Assembly (NCBI RefSeq): GCF_001446935.1 | Contig: NZ_LKKK01000001.1 | Location: 62,001-126,000, forward strand | Direction: 5' to 3' | Length of the DNA: 64,000 bases | DNA from: Pseudomonas sp. TTU2014-080ASC | GTDB taxonomy: Bacteria; Pseudomonadota; Gammaproteobacteria; Pseudomonadales; Pseudomonadaceae | Shown: in pieces, positions 17,346-26,093 of the stretch | How the letters are laid out: every line of letters begins with the position of its first letter | How positions within the stretch are numbered: position 1 is the stretch's first letter | The notes under the pieces: model-generated | What the model was told of the DNA's origin: nothing | What the model saw: only the letters and a program-made list of their open reading frames with translations | The model's database searches: none | Translations under genes and position numbers: made by a program

Positions 17346-19793
17346 ATGCTTGTTCTCTGGTTAATCGTATTAGTGCTCGGCATTGCCTTACTGGCTCATC
17401 GCCGCGCCGCGCCCTTGCCAGCCATTGCAATGGTGGCCGGCTTCCTGATCCTGACAGCACTGTTGAGCAATATACCCGTCTGGTTGCAGGTGATCTTCTG
17501 GGTGGCACTGGCAGCCGTGGCCTTGCCGCTGCTATTACCACAACATCGCCAACGCTTATTCACCCAACCGCTGTACAGCTGGTTCAAGCGCGTCTTGCCG
17601 CCGATGTCGGATACCGAGCGTGACGCCATTGAAGCCGGAACTGTCTGGTGGGACGGTGAACTGTTCAGCGGCCGCCCCAACTGGGATACCTTGCTCAATT
17701 ACCCCAAAGCCCAGCTCACAGAAGAAGAACAGGCCTTCATTGACGGCCCCACCGAAGAACTCTGCGCGATGGTCAGCGACTGGCAGATTGGCCAACACAT
17801 GGACTTGCCGACCGAAGCCTGGGAGCACATCAAACAGCACGGATTCTTCGCCCTGATTATTCCCAAGGAGTATGGCGGCAAGGGCTTCTCGGCTTACGCT
17901 CACTCGCAGGTCGCGATGAAGCTGGCGACCCGTTCTGGCGATCTGGCCTCCACTGTAATGGTGCCCAACTCCCTGGGCCCGGCAGAGCTGCTACTGCATT
18001 ACGGCACCGATGAGCAGCGTAATCACTACCTGCCGCGCCTTGCCCGCGGGGAAGAGATTCCCTGCTTCGCTCTTACCGGCCCGCTGGCTGGCTCGGATGC
18101 CGGAGCCATGCCCGACACCGGGATCATCTGCAAAGGCCAGTGGCAAGGCGAGGAAGTCATCGGCCTGCGTCTGAACTGGGAAAAGCGCTACATCACCCTA
18201 GGCCCGGTGGCGACACTGTTGGGCCTGGCCTTTAAAGCCTATGACCCTGAGCACCTATTGGGTGATCAGGAAGAACTGGGCATCAGCCTTGCACTGGTTC
18301 CCACCAACACCCCAGGCGTTGAAATTGGCCGCCGTCACCTGCCCTTAGGCGCTGCGTTTATGAACGGGCCCAACTCGGGCAAAGATGTCTTCATCCCCTT
18401 GGACTACCTGATTGGCGGGCGCGAGATGCTCGGCAAAGGCTGGATGATGCTGATGAACTGCCTATCTGTTGGGCGCTCCATTTCGCTGCCTGCGGTGGGC
18501 ACCGGCGCGGCCAAATTCACCAGTCTGACCACTGGTCAGTACAGCGAGATACGCGAGCAGTTCAGCGTGCCCCTATCAGCCTTTGAGGGCATTCAGGAAG
18601 CGCTGGCACGGATTGGCGGTAATGCCTGGCTGATGGACAGTGCGAGAATCCTCACGGCCAACGCAGTCGATCTGGGTGAGAAACCCTCCGTCCTTTCAGC
18701 CATTCTCAAATACCACCTGACTGAGCGCGGCCGTGAATGCATCCGCCACGCCATGGATGTGCATGGCGGCAAGGGCATCATCATGGGTCCAAACAATTAT
18801 CTGGCCCGCTCCTGGCAAGGTGCCCCGATCTTCATCACGGTGGAAGGTGCCAACATCCTTTCACGCAACCTGATGATCTTCGGTCAGGGAGCTATCCGTT
18901 GCCACCCTTACGTGCTCCGTGAAATGTCCCTTGCGGGCCGTGACGACCAGCAAGAAGCGCTACGGGAGTTTGATCAGCTTTTGCTTGAGCACATTGGCTT
19001 TGCCGTCAGCAACGCCGCCAGCAGCCTGTTGCTAAGCCTTGGTTTCGGCATTTTCAGTAAGGCTCCGGGCGATGCTGTAGCCCGCCCTTATTTCCGTGCG
19101 CTGAACCGTCTGGCCGCAGCCTTCGCCCTTCTGGCGGACACCAGCATGATGATCCTCGGCGGTGAGCTTAAACGCCGCGAACGCCTGTCTGCCCGCCTCG
19201 GTGACGTACTCAGCCATCTCTACCTCGCCTCGGCGGCCCTTAAACGCTATCACGATCTCGGTTATCCAGGGCATTTACAGCCCCTGCTGCGCTGGGCACT
19301 GGAAGAAAGCCTGAGCCAGGCTGAACAGGCGTTGGAAGGTCTGTTGCACAACTTCCCGAACAAGTGGCTGGGCTGTGCACTGCGACTACTGGTATTACCG
19401 TTTGGGCGCAGACACAAAGGGCCGAGCGACGCACTGGATGCCCAAGTAGCAGAAATACTCGGCCGTCAATCTGGCGATGCCGCACTGGAGGCCGTGCTTG
19501 AAGGTTGCTATCGGCCAACACAAGCGGACGACGCCGTAGGTGCTTTGGTGAATGCGCACACTCTGCTTCAAGCCTCCAAAGCGATGAGCAGAAAGCTGCA
19601 TAAAGCCCATAAATCCGGCGAGTTTGCTGTGAACCCCGGTCAGTCATTAATTGATGCTGCGCTTGAGGCTGGGGTGATCACAGATCAAGAGGCTGCGACG
19701 CTGAAAGATGCAGAAAGCGCCCGGCGCGCCGTCATTGATGTCGATGATTTCAGCAAGGAGGAACTGAGCCTGCATCCCGGAAGTATTCGCTAA
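17346..19793 (+). CDS. fadE: Acyl-CoA dehydrogenase, FadE type
   Basis: An 815-residue acyl-CoA dehydrogenase, the size of E. coli FadE and roughly twice that of ordinary enzymes of the family. It catalyses the FAD-dependent first oxidation in fatty-acid beta-oxidation. Two hydrophobic segments at residues about 1-60 suggest membrane association, as in FadE. The middle holds the dehydrogenase core, with FALTGPLAGSDAGAMPD as the flavin and substrate-binding block and the MDVHGGKGIIMGP segment in the C-terminal helical part. After about residue 600 comes the FadE-specific C-terminal domain. A PA2817-family gene follows, as in P. aeruginosa (recalled). Confidence 0.95.
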   Translation: MLVLWLIVLVLGIALLAHRRAAPLPAIAMVAGFLILTALLSNIPVWLQVIFWVALAAVALPLLLPQHRQRLFTQPLYSWFKRVLPPMSDTERDAIEAGTVWWDGELFSGRPNWDTLLNYPKAQLTEEEQAFIDGPTEELCAMVSDWQIGQHMDLPTEAWEHIKQHGFFALIIPKEYGGKGFSAYAHSQVAMKLATRSGDLASTVMVPNSLGPAELLLHYGTDEQRNHYLPRLARGEEIPCFALTGPLAGSDAGAMPDTGIICKGQWQGEEVIGLRLNWEKRYITLGPVATLLGLAFKAYDPEHLLGDQEELGISLALVPTNTPGVEIGRRHLPLGAAFMNGPNSGKDVFIPLDYLIGGREMLGKGWMMLMNCLSVGRSISLPAVGTGAAKFTSLTTGQYSEIREQFSVPLSAFEGIQEALARIGGNAWLMDSARILTANAVDLGEKPSVLSAILKYHLTERGRECIRHAMDVHGGKGIIMGPNNYLARSWQGAPIFITVEGANILSRNLMIFGQGAIRCHPYVLREMSLAGRDDQQEALREFDQLLLEHIGFAVSNAASSLLLSLGFGIFSKAPGDAVARPYFRALNRLAAAFALLADTSMMILGGELKRRERLSARLGDVLSHLYLASAALKRYHDLGYPGHLQPLLRWALEESLSQAEQALEGLLHNFPNKWLGCALRLLVLPFGRRHKGPSDALDAQVAEILGRQSGDAALEAVLEGCYRPTQADDAVGALVNAHTLLQASKAMSRKLHKAHKSGEFAVNPGQSLIDAALEAGVITDQEAATLKDAESARRAVIDVDDFSKEELSLHPGSIR

Positions 19794-19872
19794 AGACTGA
19801 TAGATAACTGACAGGACAGCGGGCGACGCGAGCTTTATACTTGCGCGCCCGTTTTACCTACAGGACAGCGTC

Positions 19873-20283
19873 ATGGCCAACCCTCACCTCGAACACCACC
19901 TCTCCCTGCTACAGCATCTGCGTACCATCCTGGTGGCCCTGGGCGAAGCCGAGCAGATTCTCGATGACAGCCACGCCTTGTTTGTTGAACGCTTTGACGA
20001 GCTTCTGGCAGACCTGCCGAATGACCCTGATGCCAGCCAATACCTGGGCCAGGACCTGATCAGCCAGATCTTCCAGCGTTACCCGCAAATCGCTCATTTG
20101 GTTCCCCGCGACCTGCTGTGGTTCTTCGGCGGCGACTGCCTGCACTTTATGCCCGACGAAGAAATCGAGATGTATCAGACACTCGATGAGCGTCGCTTCC
20201 AGGCTGAAGAAAACGATGAGCCGTTTGACTGGAATATGGAAAAACAACTGCTGGCCATGCCAGCTGAGGGCAGTACGCACTAA
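19873..20283 (+). CDS. PA2817-family conserved protein
   Basis: A 136-residue acidic cytosolic protein of unknown function. It matches, as recalled, the PA2817 family found next to fadE in Pseudomonas. The sequence is mainly helical, with conserved-looking segments LVPRDLLWFFGGDCLHFMPDEE and a final QLLAMPAEG. No catalytic motif, signal peptide or membrane segment is seen. Close linkage with fadE, 79 bases upstream, hints at an accessory role in fatty-acid metabolism, but this is inference only. It is the last gene before the exopolysaccharide locus. Confidence 0.8.
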   Translation: MANPHLEHHLSLLQHLRTILVALGEAEQILDDSHALFVERFDELLADLPNDPDASQYLGQDLISQIFQRYPQIAHLVPRDLLWFFGGDCLHFMPDEEIEMYQTLDERRFQAEENDEPFDWNMEKQLLAMPAEGSTH

Positions 20284-20596
20284 CCCTTCCCAAGGCCGCG
20301 CTGCAAGCGCGGCCAGTCCTTCCTTGCTCGCCGTGCTGTGTCCGCCTCCCTTTCAATGCGGCCCTGACTCCTCCTGTTCCAGCACCGCACCTCGCAGTTC
20401 CTCACCATCCACAGTCATCTCCCCCCTTAAGGCCTCAGCTGGAGCTGATAGGCACAACACTCCGTTTTTGCACGTCATTTCCAATCAATAAAACAAAGTC
20501 AATCAGAAAAATCTATGCATATACCTTGTCGGACGTATGGACAAGATAGAGTCGCGACGGGAAAATGACTGCACAAAAAATTAACACCATTTTCAC

Positions 20597-20610
20597 GTCA
20601 TATTTTTGAC
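20597..20610. promoter_or_regulatory. FleQ-box-like palindrome GTCA-N6-TGAC
   Basis: A perfect GTCA-N6-TGAC site with an A+T-only centre, the architecture described for FleQ boxes at P. aeruginosa biofilm promoters such as pel. Its right arm overlaps the candidate -35 element of the operon promoter. The assignment to FleQ is inference; it is the only perfect match in the 636-base region. Confidence 0.5.
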
Positions 20611-20635
20611 TGATGTTTTATTGACGCCCTATGAA
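20606..20635 (+). promoter_or_regulatory. Candidate sigma-70 promoter of the psl-like operon
   Basis: TTGACT at 20606-20611 and TATGAA at 20630-20635, 18-base spacing. Transcription would begin near 20642, giving a leader of about 280 bases. A second TTGACG at 20621 could serve an alternative promoter slightly downstream. Confidence 0.45.
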
Positions 20636-20833
20636 TAAAAAACATTAAACTCATTCAGGGCATTAGGAGTTGGAATCCAGGCGTCATAAGGCTTTAAACC
20701 AAGCCTGCAGCATTAATCGCTACAACAACCTAACGCATAAGCGATCCTGCGACTTTCCATATAACTGAAGCATTTTTTGCGCGTGCATGCGGCCATCAAC
20801 AGGTCCGCACTGTCATCGCATGAGGCATTTCCA

Positions 20834-20859
20834 GCCCATTTTATGGGCCTGAAAGCCCA
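20834..20859 (+). other. Mutually exclusive hairpins in the psl-like leader
   Basis: GCCCAT-TTT-ATGGGC (20834-20848) and TGGGC-CTGAAA-GCCCA (20844-20859) share the TGGGC segment, so only one can form at a time. They lie about 60-85 bases before the first start codon. This could be an RNA switch or a chance palindrome pair; nothing here identifies a ligand. Confidence 0.4.
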
Positions 20860-20919
20860 GCGATTTTTACGTCGTTTTCAATGGCCATGATGGCCAGGGT
20901 TTTTAACAAGGAAGTGCAT

Positions 20920-22386
20920 ATGAAAGATGCTGTTCTTCTCGTCCCCTGCATTATTTCAGGGGGGTCAGGTACCCGACTTTGGCCTGTATCCCGCGAGAGC
21001 CTGCCCAAGCCTTTCATCCGCCTCAATGATGACCAGAGCCTGATACAAAAAACGTATCTGAGAGCTGCACAGCTCCCTGGCGTCACCTGCGTGCTCACCG
21101 TGACGAATCGCGAGCTGTTGTTCCAGACGCTGGATCACTATCAGCAGGTCAGCTGCCCCCCCCTCGCACATGACTTCCTGCTTGAGCCCTTTGCCCGGAA
21201 TACCGCACCAGCGATTGTCGCTGCTGCCTTGCATGTACATCAGCACTACGGTGAGCAGACGCAACTGCTGGTCCTTCCGGCAGATCACCTGATTGCTGAC
21301 CAAGCCGCTTTCGCCCAGGCCGTAAGCCAGGCTCAGGAACTGGCGAACGCAGGGCATCTGGTTACCTTTGGCATCACGCCTGAACACGCCGAAACCGGCT
21401 TTGGTTATATCGAACAAGGTGCCCCCTTGAACCCAGGCTATCGGGTTGAGCGCTTTGTCGAAAAACCTGATCTGGCCACTGCCATCAGCTATTTCAACAG
21501 CGGTCGTCACCTCTGGAATGCCGGCATATTTTGTTTTCAGGCCGGGGCCATCTTGAACGCCTTCGAACGCCATGCCCCCGAAATTCTGCAGGCGACTCAA
21601 GCAGCTTTCGAGGCTGGCAGTCAAACCCAGACGCCCACCTATACACAGCGAGAGCTGGACAGCACTGCTTTTGCCAACGCTCCCGATCTGTCCATCGACT
21701 ACGCACTGATGGAACGTGCCGAAAACGTTGCCGTGATCCCCTGCTCCCTTGGCTGGAGCGATGTAGGCAGTTGGCAGTCGCTGCGTGCAACCTACCCGTC
21801 TGACGACAACGGCAATCAGGTGCTCGGCGAAGCCGTGCTCCAAGACGTGCACGACTGCTATATCGATTCAGGCAAACGCCTGGTTGCTGCACTCGGGGTT
21901 AAGGATCTTCTTATTGTCGATACGCCAGATGCCCTTCTGGTGGCTGACGCCAGACGTGCGCAAGAGGTGAAAGGCATTGCCCAAGAGCTAAAACAGCGCG
22001 GCCATGATGCATTCCGCCTGCACCGCACCGTCAGCCGCCCGTGGGGAACCTACTCAATTCTTGAAGAAGGCTGCTGCTTTAAGATCAAACGGATCGTGGT
22101 CAAACCCGGTGCCTCACTCTCCCTGCAAATGCACCACCACCGCAGTGAACACTGGATCGTGGTGTGTGGAACGGCTCAGGTCACTAACGGCGAACAACAG
22201 TTCCTGCTCAACACCAACGAATCCACCTTTATCCCGGCTGGACACAAGCACCGCCTGAGCAATCCGGGTTTGATTGATCTGGTCATCATCGAGGTGCAAA
22301 GCGGCGCTTATCTGGGCGAAGACGACATCGTGCGCTTCGAGGACATCTATGGCCGCAGCCACGGCGAGAACGGGGGGCAAGCATGA
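20920..22386 (+). CDS. pslB: Mannose-1-phosphate guanylyltransferase / mannose-6-phosphate isomerase (PslB-like)
   Basis: A bifunctional 488-residue enzyme making GDP-mannose, one of the sugar donors for Psl. The N-terminal GMP domain has the pyrophosphorylase signature SGGSGTRLWPVSRESLPKPF, and FVEKPDL and NAGIFCFQAG follow. The C-terminal type II PMI cupin (from about residue 370) has HRTVSRPWGTYSILEEG, the metal site in QMHHHRSEHWIVV and a final VQSGAYLGEDDIVRFED. The ATG at 20920 has AAGGAAG upstream. In P. aeruginosa the same gene follows pslA; here it is first. AlgA/WbpW paralogues have the same activities, so the name rests on context. Confidence 0.93.
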   Translation: MKDAVLLVPCIISGGSGTRLWPVSRESLPKPFIRLNDDQSLIQKTYLRAAQLPGVTCVLTVTNRELLFQTLDHYQQVSCPPLAHDFLLEPFARNTAPAIVAAALHVHQHYGEQTQLLVLPADHLIADQAAFAQAVSQAQELANAGHLVTFGITPEHAETGFGYIEQGAPLNPGYRVERFVEKPDLATAISYFNSGRHLWNAGIFCFQAGAILNAFERHAPEILQATQAAFEAGSQTQTPTYTQRELDSTAFANAPDLSIDYALMERAENVAVIPCSLGWSDVGSWQSLRATYPSDDNGNQVLGEAVLQDVHDCYIDSGKRLVAALGVKDLLIVDTPDALLVADARRAQEVKGIAQELKQRGHDAFRLHRTVSRPWGTYSILEEGCCFKIKRIVVKPGASLSLQMHHHRSEHWIVVCGTAQVTNGEQQFLLNTNESTFIPAGHKHRLSNPGLIDLVIIEVQSGAYLGEDDIVRFEDIYGRSHGENGGQA

Positions 22387-23297
22387 TGCGCGTTGCCCTG
22401 ATTATCCCGACCCGAAATGCTGGCCCACACCTTGACCGCCTGCTTGCCGCCCTGGCAGCCCAAACCCGCCAGCCTGATCAGATTTTTGTTGTCGACAGCA
22501 GCTCAACAGACAATACCGTGGCGCGCTACCGCGAATTTGGCGCGCAGGTTGAAGTAATCCCGGCGGAATCCTTCAACCACGGTGGCACACGGCGTTGGGC
22601 CAGCCAGCAAGTGGATGCGGATGTGCTGATCTACATGACCCAGGACGCCATCCCCACCTCGCCAGACAGCTTTGCCAACCTGCTGGACGAACTCTGTTCG
22701 GAAGCCGATATCGGCGTCGCTTACGGCCGCCAGCTACCCCATGAAGATGCCTGCCTGCTGAGCGCACAGTCGCGGCAGTTCAACTACCCGCCACACAGCC
22801 GTACCAAGCGCCGCGAGGATGCCGACGAGTTGGGCATTAAAACCTGCTTCAGCTCAGACTCATTTGCAGCCTATCGCAGAGAGGCCTTAGCGCAGTCCGG
22901 AGGGTTTCCTGAGGACGCCATCGGCAGCGAGGATGCCTATGTGGCCGCACGCCTGCTACTCAATGGCTACGCCGTACGCTACGCCGCCAACGCCGAGGTG
23001 TATCACTCGCATAACTACAGCCTCCTGCAAGAGTTCCGGCGCTATTTCGACATTGGCGTTTTCTACGGCAGAGAACGCTGGATTCGCGCCGCGTTTGGCG
23101 GAGCCAAGAATGAAGGATTGCGTTACTTCTGCCAGGAGGTGTCAGCGCTTTTCAGCGTCCGCGCATACCACCTGCTGCCTGAAGTGGTTATCCGCACTTT
23201 TTTGAAGCTTGTTGGCTATCGCCTCGGCCAGGCCGAACAGCGGCTGCCGCAATCCCTAAAACGACGAATCAGCATGTTTCCAGGCTACTGGAAATGA
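22383..23297 (+). CDS. pslC: Glycosyltransferase family 2 (PslC-like)
   Basis: A 304-residue GT-A-fold transferase of family GT2, resembling rhamnosyltransferases. It has the N-terminal donor-binding block ALIIPTRNAG, the DSSSTDNT segment, and an acceptor/catalytic region with FSSDSFAAYRREAL and GSEDAYVAARLLLNGY, which contains the putative catalytic Asp/Glu pair. It would act at the cytoplasmic face of the inner membrane in assembly of the repeat unit. The start overlaps the pslB stop by four bases (ATGA), and size and place in the operon match PslC. The sugar donor is not read from the sequence. Confidence 0.88.
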   Translation: MMRVALIIPTRNAGPHLDRLLAALAAQTRQPDQIFVVDSSSTDNTVARYREFGAQVEVIPAESFNHGGTRRWASQQVDADVLIYMTQDAIPTSPDSFANLLDELCSEADIGVAYGRQLPHEDACLLSAQSRQFNYPPHSRTKRREDADELGIKTCFSSDSFAAYRREALAQSGGFPEDAIGSEDAYVAARLLLNGYAVRYAANAEVYHSHNYSLLQEFRRYFDIGVFYGRERWIRAAFGGAKNEGLRYFCQEVSALFSVRAYHLLPEVVIRTFLKLVGYRLGQAEQRLPQSLKRRISMFPGYWK

Positions 23298-23325
23298 AGT
23301 TCGCAACCTGAGGAAGTGTCCCCAC

Positions 23326-24093
23326 ATGAAGCGCCCATTACTCATGCTTGCCTTGATGGCTCTCGCTGCGTGCAACACACCGGCCCGGATTCCAGTGCCG
23401 GACAGCGACACGGTTGACCAGGGCAAACTGGCTTTGACTGAGCTTGCCAAGCTGCCTCCGGCAATTGAGCGCATACGTGTAGGCGACACCCTCAGGATCG
23501 TACGGGACTCAGGCGAAATGCCGACGCTGTCTGCGATAAACACCAGCACTATCTATGAGCTGACCCTATATACCGTGCTAACCGACGGCAGCTTCTATTA
23601 CCCCTTTATCGGCCGCGTCCAGGCCGTCAACCGAACCCCGCAGGACATTGCCGATGAATTGCGCACCAAGCTGGCGGATATCTACCGCGAGCCCGGCGTC
23701 ACCGTAAACATCAACCAAGCCCCGGGTAATACCGTGTTCGTCGGCGGCGCAGTGCGTAATCCGTCGGCGGTACCTATTCCGCTTGCCAACAACATGGAGC
23801 AAGCAATCCTCGGCGTTGGCGGCATTCTCCCGGTTGGAGATGCGCGCCGAGTGGCGCTGCTGCGTGAAGACGAAAACGGCCGCTACAACGCGTTCTTCCT
23901 AGATTTCAGCCAGTTGCTCGCAACCGGCCCAGAAGGGCGTAAGAGCCTGCCGCTGCAGCGTGGCGACATCATCTTCGTGCCCAAATCCATGGTTGGAGAC
24001 CGCATCGAAGGGGTTGATGTTTACCTCAACCAGTTGCTGCCTTTCACCAAGTCCATGGGTGTTGGCTTCAGCTACACCATCAACGATAACTAA
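23326..24093 (+). CDS. pslD: Polysaccharide export lipoprotein (PslD-like, Wza family)
   Basis: A 255-residue secreted lipoprotein: the signal sequence ends in a lipobox (LMALAAC, lipidated Cys near residue 16). It has a polysaccharide-biosynthesis/export (PES) domain, DGSFYYPFIGRVQAVNRT and ADIYREPGVTVNIN, followed by one SLBB-like repeat (NTVFVGGAVRNPSAVPIP). It would form or gate the periplasmic/outer-membrane export route. It is shorter than Wza, consistent with PslD, and lacks a clear C-terminal outer-membrane helix. It lies 28 bases after pslC. Confidence 0.92.
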   Translation: MKRPLLMLALMALAACNTPARIPVPDSDTVDQGKLALTELAKLPPAIERIRVGDTLRIVRDSGEMPTLSAINTSTIYELTLYTVLTDGSFYYPFIGRVQAVNRTPQDIADELRTKLADIYREPGVTVNINQAPGNTVFVGGAVRNPSAVPIPLANNMEQAILGVGGILPVGDARRVALLREDENGRYNAFFLDFSQLLATGPEGRKSLPLQRGDIIFVPKSMVGDRIEGVDVYLNQLLPFTKSMGVGFSYTINDN

Positions 24094-24107
24094 GGCGGCG
24101 CAGTTCC

Positions 24108-26093
24108 ATGATTGAAATTCGTTCATTACGTGACTTGCTGCGGCTGCTGTTTATTTTCAAACGCGAATTCCGCCTGGCTGCACTGAGTGCTCTGGTCATC
24201 ATCATCCTGGGTGCCTTCCTGTTGCCCCCCAAATACGAGTCCACTGCCCGACTGCTGGTTAAACCCGGCCGCGACTCCACCATGCCGATTGAGGTCAGTG
24301 ACCGTCAGACCCTGGTCATGCCGAGCACCCAGCGTGACCCGATCGTGGATGAAGAGCTGATGCTCACAGGCCGTCCGATCATCCGCCAGGTTGCCGAGCG
24401 TTACCTTGAGGTGCTGGCCAATCAGCCGCCACCGGAAGGCCTGTGGAAACGCACCAAGTTCTATATGAAGAAAGCCATTGGTGCGGTCTTTAATGGGATT
24501 CGCGTCACCCTGGAAACCGTCGGCATTATCGAAGAAACCACGGCCCTGGAACGTCTGGCCAAAGACCTCAAAAAGAAATTCTCAGTCACCCATGAACCCG
24601 GCTCTACCGTGATGGAAATCAGTTTTTCCTGGAGCGAGCCGGAAGTTGCGCAGGCAGTGGTTGAAGCCTGGGTTGATATTTATCTGAAGGAGCGCACCCA
24701 GGCCCTTGGGCGTAAGAGCCTGTACGTGTTCTATGAGAATCAGACCGCCGACTCCGCCGCACAGATCAAGCAGTACAAAGAACAGATTCTCGACCTGCTC
24801 AACACCATCGGCGCAGCGAGCATCGAAGACCGCCTGCAAGACCTGTCTGAGCGCATCAATATCCTGCGCGGTGAGCGCTTTAACACAATTCGCCTGCTGG
24901 CCTCATCTGACAGCGCGCTAAACAGTACCCGCGAGCAACTGAAAACCTTGCCTGGCGAGGTGGTTACAGTCCGCCAGATTGCCCTGAACCCAGCGCAACA
25001 GGACCTGCGCCGCTTGCTCAACCAGAAGCGTCTTGAGCGCGCAGATATGCTGCGCACTTACACCGATAACGCCCCACCGGTTAAGGCCCTGAATGCCTCC
25101 ATTGCAGCGTTGGAGAAAGAGGTCAGCCTCGAGGGTGATACCGTCCAGAGTTCAGAAGACCGCGCCCCGAACACCCTGTCCATCCATCTGCAGCGTGTCC
25201 TGCTGGATGAAAGCAGCAACAACGCAGCGCTCAAGAGTCAACTGACCGAGCAGGATAAACAGTTGGCCGAACTGGAGGCTCAGCGCAGCGAAGCCATGGC
25301 CCTGGAGCCGACGCTGGCACGCCTGAACCGCGAGTTGCAGGCCGCCGAACGCAACTACAGGCTGTACGTTGAAAGCTTGGAAAAATCCCGTATTGACCGC
25401 GAGCTGGACAACAGCCAGATCAGCAATATTTCAGTGATCGAAGAAGCCACCTATAACCCAGGACGGGTGTTTCCGAAGACCTTGCTAATGCTGTTTTTGG
25501 CCCTGCCTTTCAGCTTGGCTGTCGGATTGTTGGTGGTTTATCTGTGCTATCTGCTGGATCAACGCATCCACGATGGTGGCCTGACTGAAGAAAAACTCGG
25601 CCTGCCGCTGTGGAGCACCATCCCGGAGCAAGATACATCCTCCGCTCACAGCAATGCCTTTACCGCCAGCATTTATCGCCTCTACAGCCTGCTGCCTTAC
25701 CAGCAGATTGAGCAGAGCGGACTTACGCTTGGACTGGTTGCGGCGCGTCCTGGCGAGGGCGTCAGTTTCGTCATTAACAAGCTGCAACAGGTGCTTGAAG
25801 AGAACGGCATCAACGTCCGCCGTGAGGGTGGCCCGGCACAGCCCGGCGAAGTACTGCTACTGGATGCTCCGGCACTGACGAGCAGCAGCGGTGCATTCAC
25901 CAAACTGCGCCAGGCCAACCTGATTGCCCTGGTAGTAGAAGCCCAGAAGAGCACGGTGCCGGTGGTGCAAAATGCCCTGTCGATTCTCGGCACCGCGTTC
26001 GGCAAAGTGGATGGCATCATTATCAACCGCCGACGTTTTGAAGTGCCGGCAAAAGTCCTGCAGGCGATTGCCCGATACAGGAGCGCGTTTTAA
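24108..26093 (+). CDS. pslE: Polysaccharide co-polymerase / chain-length determinant (PslE-like)
   Basis: A 661-residue inner-membrane protein. The Wzz domain opens at the N-terminus with a transmembrane segment at about residues 20-42 and LLPPKYESTARLLVKPG. A long coiled-coil periplasmic region follows, then the GNVR-type block before the second transmembrane segment at about residues 465-485. The cytoplasmic C-terminal part has the BY-kinase-like fold, but Walker A is degenerate (AARPGEGVSF, no Gly-Lys-Ser/Thr), and no terminal Tyr cluster is present, so it is probably not an active kinase. It would set chain length and link polymerase to the export channel. Downstream overlap with pslF is one base (TAATG). 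Confidence 0.9.
   Translation: MIEIRSLRDLLRLLFIFKREFRLAALSALVIIILGAFLLPPKYESTARLLVKPGRDSTMPIEVSDRQTLVMPSTQRDPIVDEELMLTGRPIIRQVAERYLEVLANQPPPEGLWKRTKFYMKKAIGAVFNGIRVTLETVGIIEETTALERLAKDLKKKFSVTHEPGSTVMEISFSWSEPEVAQAVVEAWVDIYLKERTQALGRKSLYVFYENQTADSAAQIKQYKEQILDLLNTIGAASIEDRLQDLSERINILRGERFNTIRLLASSDSALNSTREQLKTLPGEVVTVRQIALNPAQQDLRRLLNQKRLERADMLRTYTDNAPPVKALNASIAALEKEVSLEGDTVQSSEDRAPNTLSIHLQRVLLDESSNNAALKSQLTEQDKQLAELEAQRSEAMALEPTLARLNRELQAAERNYRLYVESLEKSRIDRELDNSQISNISVIEEATYNPGRVFPKTLLMLFLALPFSLAVGLLVVYLCYLLDQRIHDGGLTEEKLGLPLWSTIPEQDTSSAHSNAFTASIYRLYSLLPYQQIEQSGLTLGLVAARPGEGVSFVINKLQQVLEENGINVRREGGPAQPGEVLLLDAPALTSSSGAFTKLRQANLIALVVEAQKSTVPVVQNALSILGTAFGKVDGIIINRRRFEVPAKVLQAIARYRSAF

Larger units (their letters stand above)
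20284..20919 (+). promoter_or_regulatory. Regulatory region and leader of the psl-like operon (636 bases without a gene)
   Basis: No convincing coding sequence is present, and no sugar-transferase (pslA) remnant was recognised. The middle (about 20480-20720) is visibly A+T-rich compared with the flanks. It contains a candidate sigma-70 promoter and FleQ-like palindrome near 20600, an inverted repeat CTTGTC-N9-GACAAG (20525-20545), and a leader of roughly 280 bases with mutually exclusive hairpins and several GGA motifs. A long regulated leader is also known for P. aeruginosa psl. Confidence 0.6.

Noticed and set aside
20186-20491. A 101-codon frame after the PA2817-family gene
   Set aside because: It begins inside that gene in another frame, is Ser/Thr/Pro-rich without a domain, and no promoter or RBS supports it.
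20525-20545. CTTGTC-N9-GACAAG in the psl regulatory region
   Set aside because: It is a real 6-bp inverted repeat but matches no operator I can name and lies upstream of the candidate promoter; noted in the region entry, not called as a site.
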